Of a stretch of 64,000 nucleotides of DNA, positions 9,038-19,766 are shown piece after piece. Source of the DNA: an uncultured Sphaerochaeta sp. (lineage in GTDB: Bacteria; Spirochaetota; Spirochaetia; Sphaerochaetales; Sphaerochaetaceae); the NCBI RefSeq assembly GCF_963667405.1, contig NZ_OY763408.1:2317757-2381756 (forward strand), written 5' to 3'. A program made the position numbers and the translations under genes. The notes below the pieces were generated by a model. That model saw only the letters and a list, made by a program, of their open reading frames with translations, was not told where the DNA came from and searched no databases. Each line of letters starts with the position of its first letter. Within the stretch, counting starts at the first letter, position 1.

Positions 9038-9060
9038 AGGCCGGGGCAAGGCCCCGACCT
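9038..9060 (-). promoter_or_regulatory. Intercistronic hairpin after binding-protein gene
   Basis: CGGGGC (9042-9047) and GCCCCG (9051-9056) pair around a 3-base loop, and outer AGG/CCT pairs extend the stem past one mismatch. There is no T-run, so it more likely protects the 3' end of the upstream binding-protein message than ends transcription. Confidence 0.5.
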
Positions 9061-9071
9061 TCACAACACAC

Positions 9072-10538
9072 TTACTTCAATACGGTTGCCAGATACTCGC
9101 TGATCTTCGTTCCACCTGCGGCGTTCCACTTGACCACGAACTCATCGAAGTCGCTGATCGGCCTCACCCCGCGGATGATGTCGGTGGAGTACTCACGATA
9201 GAGCTTGTCCATGGCATCCTTTGCCGGCAACAGGTCTTCAGGAAGCAGGACATTGGTGTCTGCAGCAAAGTACTTGGCGGCAGCATCCAGCGAATCGATG
9301 GCCGGCTGGGAGAGCACTTCCCCAACAACGGTGGAGGTATCCAAGCCATTCATCGTCGGCCAGAACTTTGCCCACCAGGACGGGAACTGCTTGGTCAGCA
9401 CATACTTGCCGCCTTCGACGTTGTAATGGATCCCTTCCAGACCAAGCTTATCCAGCTTTCGGCCTTCGGGACCTGCCATGTACTCGAGCAGAGCCCACGC
9501 AGCATCCTTCACCTTCGAGTCGGAATTGATGGCAAAGCCACGGCTTTCCTTGGTGACATCGATGCTCTGATAGGCCTGGCTCACACCCTTGGCAGGAGGA
9601 AGCACAAAGAGATCAACACCTTGGGTCTCTTTCATCTTGTTGTTGTAGACGTTCACGACATCACCGGCGGTACCGCTGACAAAGGCTGCACTGCCTTCGT
9701 AGAAGGACTGCTCCATCGTCTCCCAGGTCTTGGTGACGTACTCGTTGTCCAGAAGTCCTTCCTTATAGAGCTTGGCATAGAAGGCAAGCTTGTCACGGGA
9801 AGCCTGGGTTGCATTGGAATAGACCCACTTGCCGTTCTCCTTGACAATGGTTGCTGTCAGGCCGAAGGCATGGTTGAAGACTGAGTCGAGCTTGAGGATG
9901 CCACCATCGGTGGTGATGGCCCACTTTGCCATACCGCTCTCCTTGATCTCCTTGAAGAAGGCATAGTAGTTGTCCACCGTCGGGTTCTCAAGAAGGGCCT
10001 TGCCGCTCTTGAGCTTGGCAAACCAGTCGCTTCTCATGACGGGAATCTGCACGCGTGCAGGAGCAAGCCACATCAGGTAGGGATAGTTCTTCATCGCTGC
10101 CTTGGTATGGTCACCCATGATCGCCTTCACATTGACCGACTTCTCCACATACGGGGTCAGGTCCTCAAGCAGGCCTTCCTGGGCCAACGGCTGGTCATTG
10201 CCCTGGAAGTAGATCAGATCGGGATTGATCTGAGCGGTCCTGAAGGCAATGGGCACCACGGTGGCATAGCTGCCGGTCGGGGCCGAAAGGATGACCAGAT
10301 CGATATAGGTCCCTTGCTTGGCCATGCCTTCCTCAATCGCCTTCTCCAGAAGACCGAGTTGCTCGGCATCGGTGATGGGATCGACATCCTTGCACAAATA
10401 GGTCACCGTCACCGGCTTGCCCGGTTCTCCGATGCCCCCCGTCGTTGCAGCAGGTGCTGCTTCCTTGGATCCAGCGGCCATCACAAGACCGCCCAGAACC
10501 AACAGTACTGCCAGTAGCACGAGTACTTTCTTGTTCAT
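9072..10538 (-). CDS. CUT1 ABC transporter, extracellular solute-binding protein
   Basis: Periplasmic binding protein for an oligosaccharide or glycoside importer, of the large LplA-like type (488 residues). The N-terminus is a signal peptide (MNKKVLVLLAVLLVLGG, then VMA before AGSKE) without a lipobox cysteine, so signal peptidase I cleavage is expected. An upstream in-frame start would add 28 residues, but AAGGAGG lies 7 bases before the ATG at 10538 and the signal peptide begins there. It follows its two permeases and precedes the ARH proteins. The ligand is unknown; the absence of a recognisable exo-glycosidase in this operon separates it from the other importers in the window. Confidence 0.9.
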   Translation of the reverse strand: MNKKVLVLLAVLLVLGGLVMAAGSKEAAPAATTGGIGEPGKPVTVTYLCKDVDPITDAEQLGLLEKAIEEGMAKQGTYIDLVILSAPTGSYATVVPIAFRTAQINPDLIYFQGNDQPLAQEGLLEDLTPYVEKSVNVKAIMGDHTKAAMKNYPYLMWLAPARVQIPVMRSDWFAKLKSGKALLENPTVDNYYAFFKEIKESGMAKWAITTDGGILKLDSVFNHAFGLTATIVKENGKWVYSNATQASRDKLAFYAKLYKEGLLDNEYVTKTWETMEQSFYEGSAAFVSGTAGDVVNVYNNKMKETQGVDLFVLPPAKGVSQAYQSIDVTKESRGFAINSDSKVKDAAWALLEYMAGPEGRKLDKLGLEGIHYNVEGGKYVLTKQFPSWWAKFWPTMNGLDTSTVVGEVLSQPAIDSLDAAAKYFAADTNVLLPEDLLPAKDAMDKLYREYSTDIIRGVRPISDFDEFVVKWNAAGGTKISEYLATVLK

Positions 10539-10569
10539 CACAAACCTCCTTGGTTTTTGAAACACACAC

Positions 10570-11460
10570 TTATTCCTTGATTCCGCCCGAGAGCACATCC
10601 TTTGCATAGAAGCGGAGTACAAACGGGTAGAGAATCAGAATCGGGATGATCGCCACGATGATCGTGGCCCCCTTGAGGGCGCTGTAGTCGGCGCGGGCAA
10701 GGGCATTGTAGTCGAACACATTCTGCTGTCCGAGGATCGAGACCGTGTCGCCGAGCACCACGAACTGGCGCAATACCACCTGCAGCACCGTATCGGTGGA
10801 CTTGCGGGTGAGGTAGATGCCGGCACGGAAGTACTCGTTCCAACGGACCACCGCATAGAACATCGTGATGGTGGCCACCCCTGCCTTGCTCAGCGGATAG
10901 AAGATGTGGCCGAGCATCTGCAGATGACTCGCCCCATCGATGGTGGCGGCCTCCACGATTGACTGCGGAACCTTCTCGAAGTAGCGCATCATGATGATCA
11001 GGTAGTAGACATTCACCGCCGTCACCAGGATGACACTCCACTTGCTGCCCATCAGTCCCAGCTTTTGCACCACCAGGTACTCGGGAACCAAGCCCGGGTC
11101 GAAGAGCATCATGATGATGAGGAACACCATGATCGGCCGTTTCAGGGCCAATCGGGGACGGGTAAGGGCGTAGGCTGCCGTGGTGGTGAGCACAATATTC
11201 ACCGCAGTCCCCACCAAGGTGATGATCAGGGAGTTGATCAGGGAAGGAACCAGGATGGGATGGCTGAAGACGATGCGGTAGTTGAGCAGGTCCACCTGCC
11301 GGGGCAGGATGGCCAACCCGCTCATGCCAACCGATTCAGTGGGGCTGGAGAGGGATTTGGCGAGGATGTTGAGCAGGGGGACGAGCATGGTCAAAGTTAC
11401 GAAGAACAGGAAGATGACCAGAACCAGCTGACTGACTGATATGCGTTTTCTGCTTCTCAT
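10570..11460 (-). CDS. CUT1 ABC transporter permease (LplC/YtcP-like)
   Basis: Inner-membrane permease with six predicted helices and the cytoplasmic EAA loop EAATIDGASHLQMLGHIFYPL, which docks the ATPase. The ATG overlaps the stop codon of the preceding permease (TGATG), so translation is coupled; two GTG codons just upstream are less likely starts. The partner ATPase is not in the operon. Confidence 0.9.
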   Translation of the reverse strand: MRSRKRISVSQLVLVIFLFFVTLTMLVPLLNILAKSLSSPTESVGMSGLAILPRQVDLLNYRIVFSHPILVPSLINSLIITLVGTAVNIVLTTTAAYALTRPRLALKRPIMVFLIIMMLFDPGLVPEYLVVQKLGLMGSKWSVILVTAVNVYYLIIMMRYFEKVPQSIVEAATIDGASHLQMLGHIFYPLSKAGVATITMFYAVVRWNEYFRAGIYLTRKSTDTVLQVVLRQFVVLGDTVSILGQQNVFDYNALARADYSALKGATIIVAIIPILILYPFVLRFYAKDVLSGGIKE

Positions 11461-12359
11461 CACCACACCCCCGATCCTGTCATCTTCTTGGAGAAGACGT
11501 GCGTCGTGTAGACCAGGACAACCCCCACCAACCCCTTGACCAGGCTGACTGCGGTGGCAAGTGAGTACTGCCCACCCTCAATGCCGATGCGGTAGATGTA
11601 GGTATCCAGAATGTCGATGGTGCTCTCCACCGCCTGGTTGGAAAAGTTGAACACCTGGTCAAAACCCGCATTGAGGAAGAAGCCGAGGTTGAGGATGAAC
11701 ATGGTGATCATCGGGGTCACCAAGGCCGGCAAAATGATCGACTTGATGATCTGGAAGCGGCTCGCACCGTCAATCTGGGCTGCTTCATAGAGCGAAGGGG
11801 AAATGGCAAGGATGGCCGTGTAGAAGATGATGGAATCCCAACCGAGGCTTCTCCAAGCTTCGCAGATCATCAATATCCACCGGATCTTGGTGCGGTCGGT
11901 CATGAAGTCCACCGCATCCCCACCGAAGAATGTCACTATCTGGTTGACCGACCCACCCAGGGAGAGTGCATTGATCCAGATGCCTGCAATGACGACCCAG
12001 GAAAGGAAGTGCGGAAGGTAGGAGACTACCTGCACATACTTGCGAAACCGGAAGGAACGCACTTCGTTGAGCATCAGGGCAAAGAAGACAAAACCGGGGA
12101 AGAGCAGGACATACTTCATGAAGCTGATGATCAGGGTATTGAGCAGTATCTGGGCAAAGGCAGGACTGGAGAAGATCATCTCGAAATACTTGAGCCCGAC
12201 AAAAGGCCAGTTGCCCCGGGCGCGGAACTGGAAGAAGGCAAGGCGCATGTTGATGATCGGCAGCACCCTGAACAGGACGAAGTAGAGCAAGGTGGGAAGG
12301 AGCAGCAGGTAGAGCACCTTCTGCGCCTTGATCTCTCGTAGCAGCTTCTTTCCTCTCAT
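11460..12359 (-). CDS. CUT1 ABC transporter permease (LplB-like)
   Basis: Inner-membrane permease of 299 residues with a hydrophobic first helix near residues 15-35 and an EAA loop with YEAAQIDGASRFQ near residue 200. AGGAGG precedes the ATG. It is the first transport gene of the operon and pairs with the permease at 10570 and the binding protein at 9072. Confidence 0.9.
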   Translation of the reverse strand: MRGKKLLREIKAQKVLYLLLLPTLLYFVLFRVLPIINMRLAFFQFRARGNWPFVGLKYFEMIFSSPAFAQILLNTLIISFMKYVLLFPGFVFFALMLNEVRSFRFRKYVQVVSYLPHFLSWVVIAGIWINALSLGGSVNQIVTFFGGDAVDFMTDRTKIRWILMICEAWRSLGWDSIIFYTAILAISPSLYEAAQIDGASRFQIIKSIILPALVTPMITMFILNLGFFLNAGFDQVFNFSNQAVESTIDILDTYIYRIGIEGGQYSLATAVSLVKGLVGVVLVYTTHVFSKKMTGSGVW

Positions 12360-12371
12360 ACTCGTTCCCTC

Positions 12372-12683
12372 CTAGGGAATCAACAGGTTCATCAGGGGTG
12401 CATGTTGCTGCGCCCCATACACATCCCGATCACCACAGGTGCCTGAACTGACAGGACGACGATAGGTGATCTTGATACCCAAGGCAGACTCAAAAAAGTA
12501 GATGCCCAAGAGTTGCCCCGCGGCAAGCTGGTAGCAGGAGTTCAGGGTAGCTTCACACAGCACCCCGCTCTCAACTACCCTGCGATAGGTTGCAAGGTCA
12601 TCGAAGAAGAGATCGAGGGTAATGAGAAACGGACCGCTGTTCTTGCTGCGGAGCATCCGGGCCAATTCATACAGTTTTGTCAT
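12372..12683 (-). CDS. DUF4387-family protein (AtuA-associated)
   Basis: Small soluble protein of 103 residues. It begins MTKLYELARMLRSKNSGPF and ends near DVYGAQQHAP, both typical of DUF4387. This family is commonly encoded beside, or fused to, DUF1446/AtuA proteins, as here. The start at 12683 has GGAGG 6 bases upstream and overlaps the end of the AtuA gene by 17 bases. Its biochemical role is not established. An in-frame ATG at 12740 would add 19 residues that do not resemble the family. Confidence 0.85.
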   Translation of the reverse strand: MTKLYELARMLRSKNSGPFLITLDLFFDDLATYRRVVESGVLCEATLNSCYQLAAGQLLGIYFFESALGIKITYRRPVSSGTCGDRDVYGAQQHAPLMNLLIP

Positions 12684-14052
12684 TGGAGCCTCCATGTTCC
12701 CACCACTGCCAAGGAAATAGGGCGGTAGGGGATTCGACATCCATCAGATGATAGACACTGAACGCATAGACAGCACCGAACGGGATGTCACTGGGAGCGA
12801 ACGGAAAGGCAAGATTCCCGGCTGTCGCCTTCCTTCCCTCATACCCGTAGTGCATGAACGTCGAACGGACCGATGCACACAAGGCATTTGCAAGCTCCTG
12901 GGTGGGTGCAAGCACCTCAAAGACCACCCCAAGCTCATGACCAACACAAGATTCTGGTTCCAAAGACCCCATCACCCCATCCTTGCCGTAGTTGATGAAG
13001 TTGATCGAATAGGCATCCCTTTCTATCTCGGGGTACTGTTCCTGCACGCTCTCTCTGACCAAGGCTTCCACTTCCTCGATACGGGAAACAAGCAACGGGT
13101 CGCGCACACCGGCTACCACGAAGGTCCGGTAGGCTACCTTGCGCGCTCCTTCCAGTTTGATCTGATACGGATCGGTAGCCGAAAGGTGGCTTCCCTTCAC
13201 CCGCACCCGGTTGCGGCTCAAGGCCTCAAAGGTGCAGAGGCTGAGATCCATGGCAATACCAGGACCGTGCAACAGGTAGGGATGATCCTTCTCGTAGAAG
13301 GTGTGGGCTGCCACGCTGGTCGGGGAGCATAGCCGCTTCCCATCACAGGGATAGACTTCAAAGCTGTCCTCATAGAGAACTCCGAGCATGCAGTCCTTGG
13401 TAGTCCCTGGATTGCAGCAGAGCGCCCCGCACTCCAGAACTTTCCCCAAATGATAACTCAAGGCAAGATCGAATCCATGGTGGACCCCAACTGCTGCGAA
13501 AGGAGCGGGATCGTAGGCCCGGCCACAGACAATGAGGTCCGCCCCGGCCTGAAGCACATCCAGAATGGGTTCGATGCCCATCTGGGCCACCACGCCTGTG
13601 GTTTGGCTGAGAATCTCTTCATCAAGGGGGAGCTCGAGAGCATCCAACGGGACAACTTTGCTCTCTTCCAGTTGCGCGAGAATGGCCTCATTGGGAATAT
13701 CGGCCCAGATGACTGCTGTCTTGGGTTGCCAGTCGGGATGTTCGCCAAGAATCTCATCGATGATATCCATCGTCCAGCGAACATGACTCTCCCCGCCGCT
13801 GCCACCGGCCGAACCGATGAGGACAGGAATGCCGAGCTCGCAGCCACCCCTGATGATCCTCAGCAGGTCCTTCTTTGCAGCCCGGCGGCTGACGATGGCA
13901 GTCTTCGCTCCCAGCTTGTGCGGGCCGGCATCGGTGGAACCGGCATCAACGACAATGGCATCGGGTTTCTGGGAGAGCCCATAGGCAAAGGATGCGTCAG
14001 GGAACCCATAGCCAAGAATGCCGCAGGGAGAAAGAATGGTGAGGCTTCTCAT
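12667..14052 (-). CDS. AtuA/DUF1446-family protein
   Basis: Member of the acyclic terpene utilization AtuA (DUF1446) family, 461 residues. The N-terminal segment with GYGFPDASF, VDAGSTDAGP and GSAGGSGGE is typical and glycine-rich, suggesting nucleotide or CoA-ester binding. AtuA itself belongs to bacterial citronellol/geraniol degradation, but most relatives, including those paired with DUF4387, have no proven reaction, so the terpene label should not be carried over. The ATG overlaps the regulator stop as ATGA, so it is the first structural gene of the operon and translationally coupled to the regulator. Confidence 0.85.
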   Translation of the reverse strand: MRSLTILSPCGILGYGFPDASFAYGLSQKPDAIVVDAGSTDAGPHKLGAKTAIVSRRAAKKDLLRIIRGGCELGIPVLIGSAGGSGGESHVRWTMDIIDEILGEHPDWQPKTAVIWADIPNEAILAQLEESKVVPLDALELPLDEEILSQTTGVVAQMGIEPILDVLQAGADLIVCGRAYDPAPFAAVGVHHGFDLALSYHLGKVLECGALCCNPGTTKDCMLGVLYEDSFEVYPCDGKRLCSPTSVAAHTFYEKDHPYLLHGPGIAMDLSLCTFEALSRNRVRVKGSHLSATDPYQIKLEGARKVAYRTFVVAGVRDPLLVSRIEEVEALVRESVQEQYPEIERDAYSINFINYGKDGVMGSLEPESCVGHELGVVFEVLAPTQELANALCASVRSTFMHYGYEGRKATAGNLAFPFAPSDIPFGAVYAFSVYHLMDVESPTALFPWQWWEHGGSNDKTV

Positions 14053-14741
14053 TGCACACTCTCCGATTCCAGACGTTGCCGTCTCTGGCGTACGTTGTTG
14101 ATATGCGTCTCCATCGCCTGATGGGCAGCGTTCTTGTCCCTTTGTCCGATTGCATCGACGATGGCCTGGTGCTCATGGGCAATGCTTGCCAGAGAGCCTT
14201 CCTGTTTTTTGTTGGCTTGGGCAAGCTCCTCGATGAGATCGTAGTAGGTATCGATGAAGTTCATGTAGAAGATGTTTCTGGAAGCCTGGGCAAGCTTGTA
14301 GTGGAAGTAGTGGTCAAGACTGAAGTGGCCGTTGAGCTTGAGCGCATCGGCATCAAGCGTCTGGCGTATCTCCTCAATCTCCTCATCGGTGCAACGATCG
14401 ATGACGATTTCCACCATCCTCGACTCCAAGCTGTCACGGAAGTCGAGAAGATCCTGGAAGGTTGCTTCCTTCAGGGCATCGGAGACCGGTCTGCTGAGTC
14501 GGTCGATGATGTCTTTCTCGATGAAGGTACCGTTCTTGGTCTTGCGACGGATATAGCCCAGGGCCTGCAACTGGATCATTGCTTCCCGGATGACTCCCCT
14601 ACTCACGGCAAACTGCTCACAGAAGACCAATTCACTGGGAAGTTTCTGTCCCGGCTTCAGGTCCCCGCTGTGGATCATGTCCAGAATCTGGTTCACCACC
14701 TTATCGGAGAGTCGCTCATTGCGTACGGGTACAAAGCTCAC
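14049..14741 (-). CDS. GntR/FadR-type transcriptional regulator
   Basis: DNA-binding repressor with an N-terminal GntR winged helix (SDKVVNQILDMIHSGDLKPGQKLPSE) and a helical FCD effector domain. GTG at 14741 is chosen as start because AAAGGAG lies 8 bases before it; longer reading into 14840 would place coding sequence over the promoter. A perfect palindrome lies 18 bases upstream of the GTG, so it very likely represses itself and, through the ATGA overlap, the whole operon down to 5944. The effector is probably the imported compound or a breakdown product. Confidence 0.9.
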   Translation of the reverse strand: MSFVPVRNERLSDKVVNQILDMIHSGDLKPGQKLPSELVFCEQFAVSRGVIREAMIQLQALGYIRRKTKNGTFIEKDIIDRLSRPVSDALKEATFQDLLDFRDSLESRMVEIVIDRCTDEEIEEIRQTLDADALKLNGHFSLDHYFHYKLAQASRNIFYMNFIDTYYDLIEELAQANKKQEGSLASIAHEHQAIVDAIGQRDKNAAHQAMETHINNVRQRRQRLESESVQ

Positions 14742-14759
14742 TGGAGGCTCCTTTTGTCC

Positions 14760-14774
14760 ATTTGTCTGACAAAT
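14760..14774. promoter_or_regulatory. Perfect GntR/FadR-type operator
   Basis: ATTTGTCTGACAAAT is a perfect 15-base palindrome (7+1+7). It overlaps the predicted transcription start (about 14770) of the regulator operon, which fits autorepression. Confidence 0.75.
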
Positions 14775-14776
14775 AG

Positions 14777-14805
14777 AAGATATCATTGAATATCCGAGTC
14801 CACAA
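14777..14805 (-). promoter_or_regulatory. Predicted promoter of the AtuA/ARH operon
   Basis: On the - strand TTGTGG (14800-14805) and TATCTT (14777-14782) are separated by 17 bases. The predicted start falls inside the operator at 14760-14774. Confidence 0.5.
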
Positions 14806-14873
14806 GAAAAAACGTAGGGAATTTTCCAGAACCATACCAAGAGGCCCAGTCATGCACGTATTGTTGCCTAGCG

Positions 14874-14908
14874 AAAAAAAACCCCTCCCGGTGGAAACGC
14901 GGAAGGGG
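14874..14908 (-). terminator. Rho-independent terminator after the GH51 gene
   Basis: On the - strand a stem CCCCTTCCG / CGGGAGGGG (one mismatch) is followed by eight T. It ends the arabinoside operon. Confidence 0.8.
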
Positions 14909-14929
14909 AACCCAGATTGAAATGCTTGC

Positions 14930-17282
<2,353 letters not shown>

Positions 17283-18185
17283 TTACCTCCCTTCCTTGTT
17301 TGCGAAGAGCTTGCGTTGCAAGAGTGAGAAGCCAAGGACGACGAGGAAGAAGGCTATGGACATAGCCGAAGCATAGCCCAGTCTCCTGTTTGTGAAGCCT
17401 GACTCATAGATGTAATGCACGATGGTGCGGGTATGGGTACCAGGACCGCCCCCTGCCATCAGATAGGTCTGCCCGAAGAGCTTGAAGGAGGCGATCATCT
17501 GCAGCATCACCACCAGGACCGTACTTTCCCGAAGCATGGGGATGGTTATCTTGAAGAGTACCTGGGCTTTCGAAGCCCCATCAATCTCGGCAGCCTCATA
17601 CATCTCGGTCGGGATGTTCTGCAACGCAGCAAGGAAGAGCACCATATCAAAGCCAACCGTCCACCAGACGGTGGTTACCAGAATTGCAAGCCAGACGATG
17701 CCCCGCGTACTGAGCCAGAAAATCTCCTGTCCTCCGAGCTTGGTCACAATGGTGTTTATGAGACCGGTATAGGGTTGGAAGATGAAAATCCACAGGCCGG
17801 TGACAACCGACATGGAGAGTACATATGAGGAGAAATAGGCAGTCCTGAGAAAGGTGGTGCCTTTGAGTTTCGCATTGATGAGCATGGCAAGGATGAATCC
17901 TGCCACGACGATGGCCGGGGTACTGATAAGTACAAAATAGAGCGTGTTTCCCAACGATCCCCAGAAATCCTTGTCTGCGACCATCTCAGCATAGTTTTCC
18001 AGCCCGATGAGTCGGACCGATCCTACCAAGCGGGCGTTGGTGAAACTTGTATAAAGTCCGCGGAAGATGGGAAAAAGGAGAAAGGCAACATACAAGGCAA
18101 GAAACGGAAGCATGAAAAGCCATGCCGCGATACTCTCCTTGCGCTGTGCTGCACGCAAATCGTGCTGTTTAGAAAGGGAACCCAT
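17283..18185 (-). CDS. CUT1 ABC transporter permease (AraP/MalF-like)
   Basis: Inner-membrane permease of 300 residues with the EAA loop YEAAEIDGASKAQVLFKITIPML. ATG at 18185 is taken as start because AAGGAGG lies 7 bases before it; the ATG at 18206 would place that SD inside the gene. It lies between the binding-protein gene and the second permease of the arabinoside importer. Confidence 0.92.
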   Translation of the reverse strand: MGSLSKQHDLRAAQRKESIAAWLFMLPFLALYVAFLLFPIFRGLYTSFTNARLVGSVRLIGLENYAEMVADKDFWGSLGNTLYFVLISTPAIVVAGFILAMLINAKLKGTTFLRTAYFSSYVLSMSVVTGLWIFIFQPYTGLINTIVTKLGGQEIFWLSTRGIVWLAILVTTVWWTVGFDMVLFLAALQNIPTEMYEAAEIDGASKAQVLFKITIPMLRESTVLVVMLQMIASFKLFGQTYLMAGGGPGTHTRTIVHYIYESGFTNRRLGYASAMSIAFFLVVLGFSLLQRKLFANKEGR

Positions 18186-18298
18186 CCAAGAGCCTCCTTG
18201 AAGCATTCATGGGCAAGAGCAACGACAGGACAGCTAGGCTGCCCCGTCGTCATCAAACATATTGGAAGCACCCGAAGGTGCAACCAATAACCATACGC

Positions 18299-19573
18299 TT
18301 AGCGCTTCTGATCCAACAGCTTCTGATAACCAGCCTGCATATTGGCAGCAGTGGTGTTGACATCCTGATCGCCAGCGATCATGGTTGCCAGCTCTCTCTG
18401 CACCACTTCGATCATACCGGTGAGAGCAAGGGACTTCGGATAGAAGTGGGCATACTCTGCACTCTTTGCATACTCGGAGCGATACGGAAGAGCCTTGAAC
18501 GCAGCACTGTCGACAATCTTGGTCTTGCTGGGAATATGGCCGGCCTGTGCCCAGTCAAGGGTGTTGTCAGCCATCCAGGACATGAACTCCATCGCTGCCT
18601 GCTTCTTCGCATCACTCTGGTTGCTGGTGGGCATGACCATGGTGTGGGAGTCAGCATAGACGGAATTCACATCGGTGAACTGCGGGAAGGGCATGGAGAT
18701 GAATTCTAGTCCATTGACTTTCTCGAAGATGGGGATGCCCCAGTTGCCGTTGATGGTGGCGGTTGCACGGAAACCGGTGAAGATCTCAGCACCATTCTTC
18801 TGACCCTTCGGCCAAATGCCGCTCTCAACCATCTGCTTCATGACGCTCAGAGCCTTCTTGTTCTCAGCGGTATCCAAGGTTGCCTTGGTGCCGTCTGCAT
18901 TCTGGATCTCTCCACCATACTGGGTCAGCAGGGTATACCACACATACTGCGGAAGACCGAACTGGGAGGTACCGGAAAGGGGCATCTGGTTTTCACCGAG
19001 CTTGCCCTTGACTGCGTTGAAGTAGTCAAAGAAAGCCTTCTCACCACGAGCAAGGGCGGGCTTGCCGTTTGCATCAAGCATTCCCATCTCACCAAGCCAC
19101 TTGGTATTGAAATGCATCAGCAAAAGGTGGGTGTCGAGCGGAACTGCATAGTAGTTGCCATCGATCTGGGCAGCCTTCTGCAATACGCCACTGAAATCAT
19201 TCCAGTTGAGACCGACAGCCGATGCATGCTTGTTCAGCGGTTCAAGCAGGTCATCGGAGGTGAACTCGAGCAATCTGGACAGGTGCAGGATAGCTACATC
19301 GGGAGCCGAGTTTGAGGACACGGAAACTATAAGCTTGGTGTAGTACTCCTCAGACTTGAAGATCAGGAATTCCACTTCGCTGGTTTCGCTCTGTGCGTTG
19401 AAGTCAGCAACGATGCTCTTCATGATGTCACCATCACCGCCGCTGAACGGAGACCAGAATGTAATCTTCGTTTTCTCACCGGGCTTTGCACTTTCCTGTG
19501 CGCCGGCTGCAAAAATTGTGGTCGAAACGACCAACATGAGCGCCAATGCCAATACAAGCACTCTCTTCTTCAT
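18299..19573 (-). CDS. CUT1 ABC transporter, sugar-binding protein (AraN-like)
   Basis: Periplasmic binding protein of 424 residues, probably for arabino-oligosaccharides. The signal peptide MKKRVLVLALALMLVVSTTIF ends at AAG before AQES; there is no lipobox cysteine. AAGGAGG lies 5 bases before the ATG at 19573, and a promoter is visible upstream. It is the first gene of the importer and GH51 unit. Confidence 0.92.
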   Translation of the reverse strand: MKKRVLVLALALMLVVSTTIFAAGAQESAKPGEKTKITFWSPFSGGDGDIMKSIVADFNAQSETSEVEFLIFKSEEYYTKLIVSVSSNSAPDVAILHLSRLLEFTSDDLLEPLNKHASAVGLNWNDFSGVLQKAAQIDGNYYAVPLDTHLLLMHFNTKWLGEMGMLDANGKPALARGEKAFFDYFNAVKGKLGENQMPLSGTSQFGLPQYVWYTLLTQYGGEIQNADGTKATLDTAENKKALSVMKQMVESGIWPKGQKNGAEIFTGFRATATINGNWGIPIFEKVNGLEFISMPFPQFTDVNSVYADSHTMVMPTSNQSDAKKQAAMEFMSWMADNTLDWAQAGHIPSKTKIVDSAAFKALPYRSEYAKSAEYAHFYPKSLALTGMIEVVQRELATMIAGDQDVNTTAANMQAGYQKLLDQKR

Positions 19574-19652
19574 AAGGACCTCCTTGTGACCAATGGTTTG
19601 ATTTTGAATAAAATATTCACGCAGTTGCCATCCATTGGAAACTATATTCACA

Positions 19653-19681
19653 AGTATCAACTATAATCATATTTTTGTCAA
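19653..19681 (-). promoter_or_regulatory. Predicted promoter of the arabinoside importer operon
   Basis: Consensus TTGACA (19676-19681) and GATACT (19653-19658) are 17 bases apart on the - strand, giving a leader of about 70 bases. The flanking DNA is strongly AT-rich, and a 9-base inverted repeat (TTATAACAA / TTGTTATAA, 19736-19773) lies upstream and overlaps the end of the GH2 gene. Confidence 0.65.
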
Positions 19682-19766
19682 ACAAAACTTGTCATAAGAT
19701 TTAATGTGTCAATAATCTGCTTTTTTATCGTTAATTTATAACAAGTTAGTTACAACAAGATTTTTG

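Noticed and set aside
12667..14052. Terpene degradation function from the AtuA name
   Set aside because: No other acyclic terpene genes (carboxylase, lyase, acyl-CoA dehydrogenase) are present; the DUF4387 and importer context differs.
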